A stretch of DNA of 64,000 nucleotides from contig CALUPV010000001.1 in NCBI GenBank assembly GCA_944322745.1, positions 248,001 to 312,000 on the forward strand, given 5' to 3'. Of the stretch, positions 35,147 through 43,129 are shown one piece after another; position 1 is the stretch's first letter; every line of letters starts with the position of its first letter. The translations under genes were made by a program, and so were the position numbers. The notes below the pieces were generated by a model. The model saw only the letters and a program-made list of their open reading frames with translations. It did no database searches and had not been told where the DNA came from. Origin of the DNA: Candidatus Gastranaerophilales bacterium (GTDB taxonomy: Bacteria; Cyanobacteriota; Vampirovibrionia; Gastranaerophilales; Gastranaerophilaceae).

Positions 35147-36388
35147 ATGAAAAGACGAGATTTCATAATAAATTCTGCATTAACGTTAGGCGGAACTATA
35201 CTATTGTCAGGATGCGGAAAAAATGAAATAAAAAAATCCGAATATCAAGTAGTAAGAAGAAAATTTTCCAACACAGATACTCCATTAATAGCACTTGGCT
35301 GTATGAGGCTTCCTATACTCAACGGAAAGATAGATATGGCTGAACTTGACAAAATGGTAGAATATGCTATGACACATGGTGCAAACTACTTTGATACAGC
35401 ATATATGTATGTTGATGGAAAATCTGAAAATGCAATTGGTGAAGTCTTAAAAAAATATCCCAGAGAGAGCTTTATATTAGCAGATAAATGCCCTGCATAT
35501 CTTGTAAAAACACAAACAGATACAAGAAGACTGTGTGAAGAACAGCTAAAGAAGTGTCAAGTAAAATATTTTGACAATTATATGGTTCATAATATTAATA
35601 AAAACACTATAAATAATTATCGTGATAATAAAATGTATGATGAACTTGTTAAACTAAAAAAAGAAGGTTTGGTAAAACATATAGGTTTTTCTTTCCATGG
35701 CGACCCACAAATGCTAAGGGAAGTTATAAATGAACACAAATGGGATTTTTGCCAATTGCAGATTAATTATCTTGACTGGGAAGTAATTAATGCAGATGAA
35801 TTATATAAAATAGCTGATGAAGCAGGTGTTCCTGTTATTGTTATGGAACCTTTAAGAGGCGGAGTACTATGCAATCTTCCAACGAAAGCTGCTGAGAAAC
35901 TAAAACAAGAATGTCCTAATGATACACAAGCTTCATTTGGTTTAAGATGGGTTGCAAATAAGAAAAGAGTATTCACAATCTTAAGCGGAATGAGCAATTT
36001 ACAACAACTTAAAGAAAATGTTAATACCTTTGTAAACTACAAAGCAATGACAGAAAAAGAAGAACAAGTAGCATACGAAATTGCAAAAATTATACAATCA
36101 GGTGGAGCAATAAGCTGTACAGCTTGCAAATACTGCCTTGAAGTTTGTCCGAGAGGAATAAATATACCTGCCATATTTGGATTATACAATATGTATAAAG
36201 GGAATAATGCACCAAATGCAAAATTTATGTTTGTATATAATTATAATGCCCTTGAAGAATCAACAAGAGCAGACAAATGTATAAAATGCGGTTTGTGTAA
36301 TAAAAACTGCCCGCAAAACCTTGATATTCCTGAACTTTTAGCCCAAGTAGACAAAACAGTAAAAGAAGTTGAAAAGAGTATGAATTAA
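35147..36388 (+). CDS. Tat-exported aldo/keto reductase with C-terminal ferredoxin domain
   Basis: 413 residues. The start MKRRDFIINSALTLGG is a twin-arginine signal (Arg3-Arg4) and ends in LLSGC (Cys23), a lipobox, so it is likely a lipoprotein on the outside of the inner membrane. An aldo/keto reductase barrel follows: ALGCMRLP, NYFDTAYMYVDGKSE (catalytic Asp/Tyr), IGFSFHGDP, VMEPLRGG. Two [4Fe-4S] motifs sit at the C-terminus: CTACKYCLEVCPRG and CIKCGLCNKNCPQN. The ferredoxin part suggests electrons come from a partner rather than free NADPH. The next genes encode a membrane polyferredoxin, TatA and TatC, which fits exactly. Substrate unknown. AGAGGG lies upstream of the ATG. Confidence 0.85.
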   Translation: MKRRDFIINSALTLGGTILLSGCGKNEIKKSEYQVVRRKFSNTDTPLIALGCMRLPILNGKIDMAELDKMVEYAMTHGANYFDTAYMYVDGKSENAIGEVLKKYPRESFILADKCPAYLVKTQTDTRRLCEEQLKKCQVKYFDNYMVHNINKNTINNYRDNKMYDELVKLKKEGLVKHIGFSFHGDPQMLREVINEHKWDFCQLQINYLDWEVINADELYKIADEAGVPVIVMEPLRGGVLCNLPTKAAEKLKQECPNDTQASFGLRWVANKKRVFTILSGMSNLQQLKENVNTFVNYKAMTEKEEQVAYEIAKIIQSGGAISCTACKYCLEVCPRGINIPAIFGLYNMYKGNNAPNAKFMFVYNYNALEESTRADKCIKCGLCNKNCPQNLDIPELLAQVDKTVKEVEKSMN

Positions 36389-37665
36389 TGAAAAAAGTAT
36401 ATAAAACAAGATTAATAATAGCAATTATTGTTTTATTACTGGCTATTTTGGGTATATATGGAGTTTTTTATTCCGTAGAAATTTTTGATATTCAGATTTT
36501 ACCATTATTGCAAAGATGTATTGTTGATTTTTCAATTATTGCATTATCATTACTTACAGGTATTATAATTTTAACTGTATTATTTGGACGTATATATTGT
36601 TCTGTAATCTGCCCATTAGGAATAATTCAAGAACTTATAAGTATATTATTTTTTGATTAAAAAAGAAAAAATAAATATACAAAAAATTATTCAATAAAAT
36701 ATTTTATATTAGCGATTTCATTAGGGATTTTATTTGGTGGAAGCGCAACATTTATAAGATATATAGAACCATATACATATTTTGGTTCAGCATTTACGTT
36801 TTCAATTGTCGGAATAATTGCATTACTAGGTATAATTATTCTAATATTTTTCAAAAACAGGTTTTTCTGTACAAATATTTGTCCGGCAGGAACAATACTT
36901 GGTCTTATATCAAAATTTTCAAGAAATAAAATCTATATAGAGAAACATAATTGTATTTCCTGTAGCAACTGCGAGAGCAAATGCCCAGCTGGCTGTATAG
37001 ATTCAAAAAATAAAACAGTTAATAATGAAACCTGTATAAAATGTTTAAAATGTATTGAAATATGTCCTAAAGGTGGTATCAAATACGGAAAAGAACCAAA
37101 AGAACAAATAAAATTTAGTATACAAAGACGAAAAATAATAATAAGTACAGCAGTTTTAGCTGTTTTTGGCTCAATGATTAAAACAGGAATAATAATCAAA
37201 AATAAAATCGCAGAAAAATATAAAGACATAATTTTACCACCCGGTGCAGAAAGCGAAGAAAGATTAATAAATACCTGTTACAATTGCAATCTATGTGTTA
37301 AAAATTGCCCAACTAAGATTATTGTAAAAGCAAATAACGAATTCCCGACAATTCATATTGATTATAAAAATGGAAGCTGCGAAAAAGAATGTAATAAATG
37401 CTCACAAGTTTGTCCGACAGGTGCTATAAAAAGACTTAGTATAGAAGAAAAACAAAAAACAAGAATAGCAATGGCAATGATAGAAAAAGAAAATTGTATT
37501 GAATGCGGACTATGTCAATCAGCATGCCCATATGGAGCAATAATTATAACTAAAGAAGGAACCAGCATTAATGCAGAAAAATGTATAGGCTGCGGAGCTT
37601 GTAAAAAAGCGTGCAATTCTGATGCAATAGAGATTTATGCCGTAAAAAAACAAAGTATAATATAG
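36388..37665 (+). pseudogene. Membrane polyferredoxin (NapH/NapG-like) split by one in-frame TAA
   Basis: The frame from the ATG at 36388 hits TAA at 36658-36660 (codon 91), then continues open in the same frame to 37665, 425 codons in all. The first part has membrane helices and RIYCSVICPLG. Beyond the stop come further helices, NRFFCTNICPAG, CISCSNCESKCPAG and CIKCLKCIEICPKG. A last helix after RRKII follows, then LPPGAESEERLINTCYNCNLCVKNCP and three more CX2CX2CX3C-type motifs. This is a NapH-type membrane part joined to a NapG-like ferredoxin, a quinol-to-periplasm electron relay. No ATG occurs between the stop and 37174. No other damage is visible. Fresh nonsense mutation, sequencing error (AAA to TAA would do it) or read-through are all possible. 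Confidence 0.85.
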
Positions 37666-37684
37666 TTGAAAGGAGAATAATAAA

Positions 37685-37900
37685 ATGTCACTGGGAATAA
37701 CAGAAATAATATTAATCTTAGTTGTTATAATTTTACTTTTCGGAGGAAAGAGAATTCCGGAAATAGCCAGAGCACTCGGTAGGGCATCATATGAATATAA
37801 AAAAGCCAAAGACGTTATAAAAAAAGAAACAGAAGAACTTAAAAATGTAATAGAAAATAATCAAGAAAAGCCGGAAGAATATAAACCGCAAGATGTATAA
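37685..37900 (+). CDS. tatA: Sec-independent translocase protein TatA
   Basis: 71 residues: short N-terminal segment SLGITEIILILVVIILLFGG forming one membrane helix, the FGGKRIPEIARALG hinge and amphipathic helix, then a charged tail. Typical TatA/E. It forms the pore-like part of the twin-arginine system for folded, cofactor-bearing proteins. AAAGGAG precedes the ATG; its last bases overlap the start of tatC. Encoded right after two likely Tat-related iron-sulfur proteins. No TatB is evident, so a minimal TatAC system is probable. Confidence 0.95.
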   Translation: MSLGITEIILILVVIILLFGGKRIPEIARALGRASYEYKKAKDVIKKETEELKNVIENNQEKPEEYKPQDV

Positions 37901-38636
37901 AATGAGCGATATGGAAGATAAAGATGAAAATATAATTTCTCATATTGAAGCATTCAGAGAAATGTTATTAAAAAGTTTTGTTTGTTTGGGAATATTTATA
38001 ATTCCTATGCTTTTTATTGCGCCTAAATGCTTAGATTTACTGATAAAATTACTAATTAAGGATAATAATATATCTCTTAACTATTTTTCGCCGGTAGAAG
38101 TCTTCATAATACAAATAAAACTGGCATTTATTCTTGATATAATACTTTGCTTTCCGTATATAGCAAGACAAATATGGAAATTTTTTGCACCTGCACTTTA
38201 TCAACACGAAAGAAAATTTATAAAATCAATTGTTTTTACCTCGACAACACTATTTATTTCCGGTGTAATATTTTGTTTATTTGTTATTTTACCTCTTATT
38301 ATAGATTTTGGGATAAGTTTTACATCTGAAAAGATAAATGCAGTGTTAGGAATTTCAAATATTGTTAATTTATCATTTTGGCTTACACTATCTTTCGGTT
38401 TAATGTTTCAATTGCCAATAATAACATATTCTTTAATAAAATCAGGGTTTGTAGAATACAAAACATTTGAAAATATAAGACCATATGTTGTTGTAATAAT
38501 ACTCGTTATAGCCGGAATACTAACTCCGCCTGATATTATAAGCCAAATATTACTGTTTACGCCTACATATATGTTATTTGAAGCAGGATTATTTTTTTCA
38601 AAATTAAGAATTAAGAAAGACAAAAATAATGGATAA
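37893..38636 (+). CDS. tatC: Sec-independent translocase protein TatC
   Basis: About 245 residues with six membrane helices. Recognisable segments: IEAFREMLLKSF (family 'HL.ELR.R' position), FSPVEVFIIQIKLAF, the QIWKFFAPALYQHERKFI loop, and GLMFQLPIITYSLIKSG, GILTPPDIISQILLFTPTYMLFE. It binds the twin-arginine signal. The frame may begin at 37893 or at the second ATG (MSDMEDKDE, 37902). Overlaps tatA upstream and larB downstream, marking one operon. Confidence 0.93.
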   Translation: MYKMSDMEDKDENIISHIEAFREMLLKSFVCLGIFIIPMLFIAPKCLDLLIKLLIKDNNISLNYFSPVEVFIIQIKLAFILDIILCFPYIARQIWKFFAPALYQHERKFIKSIVFTSTTLFISGVIFCLFVILPLIIDFGISFTSEKINAVLGISNIVNLSFWLTLSFGLMFQLPIITYSLIKSGFVEYKTFENIRPYVVVIILVIAGILTPPDIISQILLFTPTYMLFEAGLFFSKLRIKKDKNNG

Positions 38637-39309
38637 ATATATAGAACTTGATTTTGCAAAACTTGATACAGATAGAGTAAAAAGACGAGGATACTCAGAA
38701 GCTGTTTTTTGTGAATGTAAAAATGATGAGCAATTAATAAAAATATTCCAATCATTCAAAGATATTGGTTCCAATGTAATAGGAACCCGTTGTTCCAAGA
38801 ATCAATATGAAATACTAAAAAATAAATTTGGAGAAATTATAAAATACAATGAACAAGGAAGAGTTGTAACACTAATACAAAAAGAAATTGAAAGAATTGG
38901 AGAAATTGCAGTTTGTACAGGAGGAACAGGCGATATTCCTGTTGCGGAAGAAGCTGCAGAAACAGCTGAATTTTACGGGAGCAATGTAAAAAAATATTAT
39001 GATATAGGTATTGCAGGCATACACAGACTTTTTGATAAAATTGATGAAATAAAAAAAGCAAATGCAATAATAGTAGCAGCAGGAATGGAAGGTACATTAG
39101 GAGGAATAATTGCAGGACTTGTTGATATACCTGTTATAGCACTACCTACTTCTGTAGGTTATGGAAGCAGTTTTAAAGGACTTTCAGCACTTCTTACAAT
39201 GTTAAACTCTTGTGCAGAAGGAATGAGCGTTGTAAATATTGACAACGGCTATAATGCGGGATATAGTGCCTGTCAAATAAACAGATTAATTGAAAGGAAA
39301 AATAAATGA
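38629..39309 (+). CDS. larB: Nickel-pincer cofactor biosynthesis protein LarB
   Basis: 226 residues. The N-terminal ~100 residues (LDTDRVKRRGYSEAVFCE, then TRCSKNQYEILKN) and the C-terminal AIR-carboxylase-like domain (AVCTGGTGDIPVAEEAAETAEFYG, VAAGMEGTLGGIIAGLVDIPVIALPTSVGYG) are those of LarB. LarB carboxylates and hydrolyses nicotinic acid adenine dinucleotide to give pyridinium-3,5-biscarboxylate mononucleotide, the first step of the nickel-pincer nucleotide. Overlaps tatC by 8 bases and larC by 4. Confidence 0.93.
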   Translation: MDKYIELDFAKLDTDRVKRRGYSEAVFCECKNDEQLIKIFQSFKDIGSNVIGTRCSKNQYEILKNKFGEIIKYNEQGRVVTLIQKEIERIGEIAVCTGGTGDIPVAEEAAETAEFYGSNVKKYYDIGIAGIHRLFDKIDEIKKANAIIVAAGMEGTLGGIIAGLVDIPVIALPTSVGYGSSFKGLSALLTMLNSCAEGMSVVNIDNGYNAGYSACQINRLIERKNK

Positions 39310-40061
39310 ATTTATATTTTGAATGTAATTCAGGTATTTCAGGAGATATGTCTGTTGGAGCATTATTAGACTTGATAGATAACGAAAATATTTTAGATAA
39401 TGCCCTTTCATCAATGAAACTTGATAATGAATTCCAATACAAAATTACAAAGAAGATGGTAAATGCAATCTCAACCACAGATTTTAATGTTATTTTACCT
39501 TTACGCAATCATCACGAGCACAATTATGAGCATAACCACGAACATCACCACGAGCATAGAAATCTGGATGATATAAATAAAATTATTGACAAAGCAAATA
39601 TTAATCAAAATGCAAAGAACTTAGCAAAAAAAATATTTAAAATAGTTGCAGAAGCAGAAAGTAAAGTTCATAATAAAGATCTTTCAGAAGTTCATTTTCA
39701 TGAAGTTGGTGCAATTGATTCAATTATTGATATTGTAAGTTTTGCAGTTTTATATGATTATCTAAAACCGAATAAAACGTATTTTTCAACACTAACAGAA
39801 GGTCAAGGAACCGTAACGTGCCAGCATGGTACACTATCAGTACCGGTTCCGGCAGTTTGTGAAATAGTTTCAAAATACAAAATTCCAATTAAAATAACAA
39901 ATAATGAAGGAGAAATGATAACTCCAACGGGCGCAGCAATTGTTGCAGCATTATATACAGGAGAACAAATCCCTGAAAAAATCATTATAGAAAAAGTAGG
40001 ATATGGTAGAGGTAAAAGGCCCTATAAAAATCCTATTTTAAGAGTTATGAGAATAAACTAA
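39306..40061 (+). CDS. larC: Nickel-insertion protein LarC, N-terminal part only (LarC1-like)
   Basis: 251 residues. NLYFECNSGISGDMSVGALLDL opens the family; a His-rich stretch (HHEHNYEHNHEHHHEH) follows at ~63-80 and likely binds nickel; then SEVHFHEVGAIDSIIDIVSF, TEGQGTVTCQHGTLSVPVP and TPTGAAIVAAL. LarC inserts Ni into the dithiocarboxylated pyridinium in a CTP-dependent step. Full-length LarC is about 400 residues; here the frame stops at ILRVMRIN, just where LarC2 should begin, and the next gene starts 10 bases on. In Lactobacillus plantarum LarC1 and LarC2 are joined by a ribosomal frameshift, but no LarC2 frame exists here. Confidence 0.9.
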   Translation: MNLYFECNSGISGDMSVGALLDLIDNENILDNALSSMKLDNEFQYKITKKMVNAISTTDFNVILPLRNHHEHNYEHNHEHHHEHRNLDDINKIIDKANINQNAKNLAKKIFKIVAEAESKVHNKDLSEVHFHEVGAIDSIIDIVSFAVLYDYLKPNKTYFSTLTEGQGTVTCQHGTLSVPVPAVCEIVSKYKIPIKITNNEGEMITPTGAAIVAALYTGEQIPEKIIIEKVGYGRGKRPYKNPILRVMRIN

Positions 40062-40071
40062 AGGAGATATT

Positions 40072-40974
40072 ATGCATTTAGGAAACGGAATAATATGCCC
40101 AACAACAGGAATACCTATGCTAATGTTAGCAGGAATAACAGCTTATTATGCTTTTAAAAAAGCTAAAACTGATTTTAACAAAGAGAAAATCCTATATACA
40201 ATAACTTTAACTATTTTAGTATTTACTCTGCAAATGATAAATTTTTCAATACCGCACACAGGTTCAAGCGGGCACATAATCGGAGCAATGTTACTTGCAG
40301 TACTAATTGGTCCTTATGTTGGATTTCTTGCAATGTGTAGTATTCTACTTATTCAAGGAATATTCTTTGCAGACGGAGACCTTTTAGCACTTGGATGTAA
40401 CATAATAAATATGGGAGCTTTTGCCAGTTTTGCAGCATATCCTTTAATTTATAAACCTTTTTCAAAAAACAATAAAGAATTTATAGGAGCAATACTATCT
40501 TCAGTTTTTGCATTACAATTAGGAGCTTTGGCAGTTGTAATAGAGGGAGTATTATCAGGTTCAATAGCATTAAATTCAATAGCGAATTTCTCAGGTTTAA
40601 TGCAAATAATACATCTTCCTATTGGTATAATAGAAGGTCTTATAACGGGAATAGTAATTCTTGCAGTTAAGAAAACCAATTACAAAAAAGCATCGATTTC
40701 ATTTGGTTTGTTATCGTTGATATTTGCTTCTTTTATATTTAAATTTGCTTCTACAAAACCTGATGGACTTGAATGGTCATTATTAAAAATAGAAGATTCA
40801 ATTATTCCACAAATTCAAAGTCAAATATTCATAATATCTGAAACATTACAAAATAAAACAGCAATTTTGACCAATATAGAACCTGTATATTCAAATTTAT
40901 CAGGCATCTTAATACTTGGTTTTATAATGTATTTACTATGTTTCTTTATGAATAAACAAAAAGTTAAAAATTAA
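40072..40974 (+). CDS. Nickel/cobalt ECF transporter permease, NikM/CbiM with PDGLE domain
   Basis: 300 residues, about eight membrane helices. MHLGNGIICPTTG is the family's metal-binding N-terminus (the N-terminal Met-His coordinates Ni/Co). Further signatures are LQMINFSIPHTGSSGHIIGAM, LIGPYVGFLAMCSILLIQG and FFADGDLLALGCNIINMG. The C-terminus has TKPDGLEWSL, the PDGLE element of NikMN/CbiN-type fusions. Between larC and larE it is most simply a nickel importer for the pincer cofactor, like LarM in Lactobacillus. The ATPase and T subunits are not in the window. AAAGGAG precedes the ATG. Confidence 0.88.
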   Translation: MHLGNGIICPTTGIPMLMLAGITAYYAFKKAKTDFNKEKILYTITLTILVFTLQMINFSIPHTGSSGHIIGAMLLAVLIGPYVGFLAMCSILLIQGIFFADGDLLALGCNIINMGAFASFAAYPLIYKPFSKNNKEFIGAILSSVFALQLGALAVVIEGVLSGSIALNSIANFSGLMQIIHLPIGIIEGLITGIVILAVKKTNYKKASISFGLLSLIFASFIFKFASTKPDGLEWSLLKIEDSIIPQIQSQIFIISETLQNKTAILTNIEPVYSNLSGILILGFIMYLLCFFMNKQKVKN

Positions 40975-41748
40975 ATGAAAAAAAAATTTGATAAATTAAA
41001 ACAATATTTAAGAGAACTGGATAAGCAAGGCCTATGTCTTGCTTTTTCAGGCGGAATAGACAGCTGTGCACTTTTATATTTATGTAAAGATTTAAATGTT
41101 ATAGCTGTGACATTTAAATCAATTTTTCAAACAGAACAAGAGATTAATGAAGCAAAAGAATTTTGCAATTTTTATGGAATAAAACAAAAAATAATAGAAT
41201 ATTATCCGCTTGAAAATAACATAATAAGAAATAACCCCAAAGATAGATGCTATCATTGCAAAAAACTTATTTTTTCAAAACTTAAAGAATATGCAGGAAA
41301 AAGAATAATACTGGACGGAACAAATGCAGATGATACAAAAACATATAGACCCGGACTTAAAGCATTGAAAGAATTAGGAATTTATTCCCCATTTGCTGAT
41401 TTTGGAATTACAAAAAAAGAAATCATAGATTTTTCAAAAGAAGAAAGTATAAAGAACTATGCAAAACCGTCTTCACCTTGTATAGCAACACGTTTCCCAT
41501 ATAACACTTTATTGAATGAAGAATTAATAGAAAAAGCAAAAAAAGGAGAAGAAATAATAAAAAATTTTGGTTTTACAAACTGCAGATTTAGAATCCACGA
41601 TAATATAGCCAGAATTGAAATTAATCAAGAAGAAATTGAAAAATTCATAAGATACAGAAAAGATATTTTGAATAAACTAAAAGTTCTGGATATAAAATAT
41701 ATCACCTTAGATTTGGAATGTTTACGCAGCGGAAGTATGGATATATAA
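40975..41748 (+). CDS. larE: Pyridinium-3,5-biscarboxylate sulfurtransferase LarE
   Basis: 257 residues. PP-loop CLAFSGGIDSCALLYL; then DRCYHCKKLIFSKLKEY, LDGTNADDTKTYRPG, KPSSPCIATRFPYN and the ending LRSGSMDI, all typical of LarE. It adenylates the pyridinium carboxylates and transfers sulfur. The Cys in SSPCIATRF is where the sacrificial Cys of L. plantarum LarE lies; together with the CxxC of RCYHCK it makes three cysteines, as in LarE proteins that hold a [4Fe-4S] cluster and recycle sulfide. Which mechanism applies cannot be settled by eye. It starts at the base after the permease stop. Last gene of the operon. Confidence 0.92.
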   Translation: MKKKFDKLKQYLRELDKQGLCLAFSGGIDSCALLYLCKDLNVIAVTFKSIFQTEQEINEAKEFCNFYGIKQKIIEYYPLENNIIRNNPKDRCYHCKKLIFSKLKEYAGKRIILDGTNADDTKTYRPGLKALKELGIYSPFADFGITKKEIIDFSKEESIKNYAKPSSPCIATRFPYNTLLNEELIEKAKKGEEIIKNFGFTNCRFRIHDNIARIEINQEEIEKFIRYRKDILNKLKVLDIKYITLDLECLRSGSMDI

Positions 41749-41774
41749 AGCAAAATAAATAAACTATATATCCA
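41738..41774 (+). other. Inverted repeat at the end of larE
   Basis: A 10-bp arm (tggatatata / tatatatcca) with a 17-base loop overlapping the larE stop codon. No T run follows, so it may be a weak transcript end or chance. Confidence 0.3.
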
Positions 41775-41798
41775 GGAAAATTTATAATCCAATCATCT

Positions 41799-42005
41799 TT
41801 AAGATAAATTATTATCGTCTTTTTCTAACTCAGAAATCATTTGAGAGAATGGCATATTAGTCTTATCAGCTTTGATTTTTATTGTTTCAATTAACCAATT
41901 CGGGTTAAATACGTACCATTGTCTCAGTTTGGGATAATTTTGTTGATTATCTCTAAGAATAGTCTCTATTTCTTGTTTAATTTGATCTTCAGTTAATGCT
42001 AACAT
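41799..42005 (-). CDS. Small protein of unknown function
   Basis: 68 residues: MLALTEDQIKQEIETILRDN, then LRQWYVFNPNWLIETIKIKA and an acidic C-terminus. Mostly helical and charged; no known family. GAGGTATTT precedes the ATG. Similar in scale to the next small gene, same strand. Confidence 0.5.
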   Translation of the reverse strand: MLALTEDQIKQEIETILRDNQQNYPKLRQWYVFNPNWLIETIKIKADKTNMPFSQMISELEKDDNNLS

Positions 42006-42120
42006 AAATACCTCGTTTTTGTCTTACTACCAATCCTCTTTTTTATATATTATTCCCGTTCTCAAAAATTCTTCTACATATAAGCATTTATATTTATTCA
42101 TAATTAAATCTAAATAATAC

Positions 42121-42330
42121 TCAAAAGTTATATGTATTACATTTTTTGTGTCTGCCCATCGGAGTATTTAACATAATTTTCTCAAGTTTAGATTTTTCAT
42201 CTGCAGGAAGTTTCTCTTGTTCTTGCAATAATTTTGATAAAGCATACAAAATTTCTGTTTTTGATTTTGCTCTTTGTAAGTCCTTGTAATAAGGCTTTAG
42301 CTGTTCTGGAAGATCCTCTAAATTCGCCAT
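42121..42330 (-). CDS. Small helical protein of unknown function
   Basis: 69 residues, Lys/Glu/Leu-rich (LPEQLKPYYKDLQRAKSKTE; YALSKLLQEQEKL), predicted as two or three helices. Ends in HKKCNTYNF. No family recognised. Start context TATAGGAATATAAA is acceptable. Confidence 0.5.
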   Translation of the reverse strand: MANLEDLPEQLKPYYKDLQRAKSKTEILYALSKLLQEQEKLPADEKSKLEKIMLNTPMGRHKKCNTYNF

Positions 42331-42662
42331 TTTATATTCCTATATTATTTTTCTTCTTATAAAGTATACATATTATCCATTAAATATTTAATCTAATTCT
42401 AATACGTGCTTTTGTAATTTTTGTTTTTATAAGTTTATATATATGTTTCGAAAAACGTTTTTTCATTTTTCAACTAACATATTTCGCATTTTAATTATTA
42501 TATTTCATTCAAATTATATTATTTTTGAAGAAATAAATAAAAATAATTTATGAATCGTAAAATAAATAAAAATATGCTAAAAAAGCTTTAATACATTTCC
42601 CCAAATAAGGCTTTGCTCTGTGAAGTTCTCATCTCAAAACTTACAAAATATAAAACAAAAAA

Positions 42663-42700
42663 ACACCCGAAGGTGTCTTTAAAATGGCGGGACCGACGAG
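42663..42700 (-). repeat. Duplicated tRNA-Asp 3' end plus terminator (direct repeat, distal copy)
   Basis: 36 of 38 bases match 42866-42903: hairpin acacc..ggtgt, the TTTAAAA spacer and the last 16 bases of tRNA-Asp including CCA (tggcgggaccgacgag on the plus strand). The hairpin loop differs (cgaa versus caac) but the stem is kept. Downstream of it on the minus strand is a T run, so it could still terminate transcription. Confidence 0.85.
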
Positions 42701-42861
42701 CGAATTTCCGTACGGACGACACGAGCGAAGGCGTGTTAGTCCGGATAGCGAGAATATCGAGTTTACTAAAATCACAGATTTTAAAAACGAGACTATTCGA
42801 GCGTGGAGGAAATTCAAGACAGGCGAGAACGTAGTGAGAGCTGAGGAATGTACATACTAAA

Positions 42862-42883
42862 AAAGACACCCAACGGTGTCTTT
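42862..42883 (-). terminator. Terminator of tRNA-Asp
   Basis: Stem aaagacacc / ggtgtcttt with 4-base loop, followed by Ts on the minus strand, five bases after the tRNA CCA end. Confidence 0.8.
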
Positions 42884-42887
42884 AAAA

Positions 42888-42965
42888 TGGCGGGACCGAC
42901 GAGGCTCGAACTCGCGACCTTCTGCGTGACAGGCAGACACTCTAACCAAACTGAGCTACGATCCC
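42888..42965 (-). tRNA. tRNA-Asp (GTC)
   Basis: Cloverleaf on the minus strand: acceptor GGGATCG/CGGTCCC, anticodon stem TCTGC/GCAGA with loop CTGTCAC (GTC), T loop TTCGAGC, discriminator G and encoded CCA. Confidence 0.95.
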
Positions 42966-42977
42966 AACTGCAAAACT

Positions 42978-43006
42978 ATTATATGCGGAACAAAAAAAAA
43001 TTGCAA
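42978..43006 (-). promoter_or_regulatory. Promoter of tRNA-Asp
   Basis: On the minus strand TTGCAA (43001-43006), a 17-base spacer containing a T9 run, then TATAAT (42978-42983), 12 bases before the tRNA. Confidence 0.75.
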
Positions 43007-43129
43007 CAGTGTTATTCTTAATTTCCTAATGTTTTTTATTAATTCTCAATTTAAATACAGTCAGAACATTTTACTAATATTCTTTTTGCAATATAATTTA
43101 GATAACAATAAAGGATTAAGAGGATAATT

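Larger units (their letters stand above)
42331..42887. other. Long intergenic region with tRNA scar; no convincing gene
   Basis: The first ~270 bases are very AT-rich and featureless. From ~42600 the composition becomes markedly more GC-rich. This part holds a copy of the tRNA-Asp 3' end plus its terminator, a ~160-base segment with CG-containing short inverted repeats (gaatttcc near 42702 and ggaaattc near 42809; ccgtacgg at 42708), and then the real terminator. The open frames here are Arg-rich readings of tRNA-derived sequence and not credible genes. Confidence 0.6.

Noticed and set aside
39500-39560. Short tandem repeat in larC (CAC/CAT/GAG-rich)
   Set aside because: It encodes the His-rich nickel-binding stretch expected in LarC, so it is not a separate repeat element.
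42027-42101. 24-codon minus-strand frame (MNKYKCLYVEEF)
   Set aside because: Too short, with no ribosome site or conserved pattern; expected by chance in AT-rich DNA.
42613-42834. 73-codon Arg-rich open frame beside tRNA-Asp
   Set aside because: It reads through the duplicated tRNA end and terminator; composition and lack of a ribosome site mark it as spurious.
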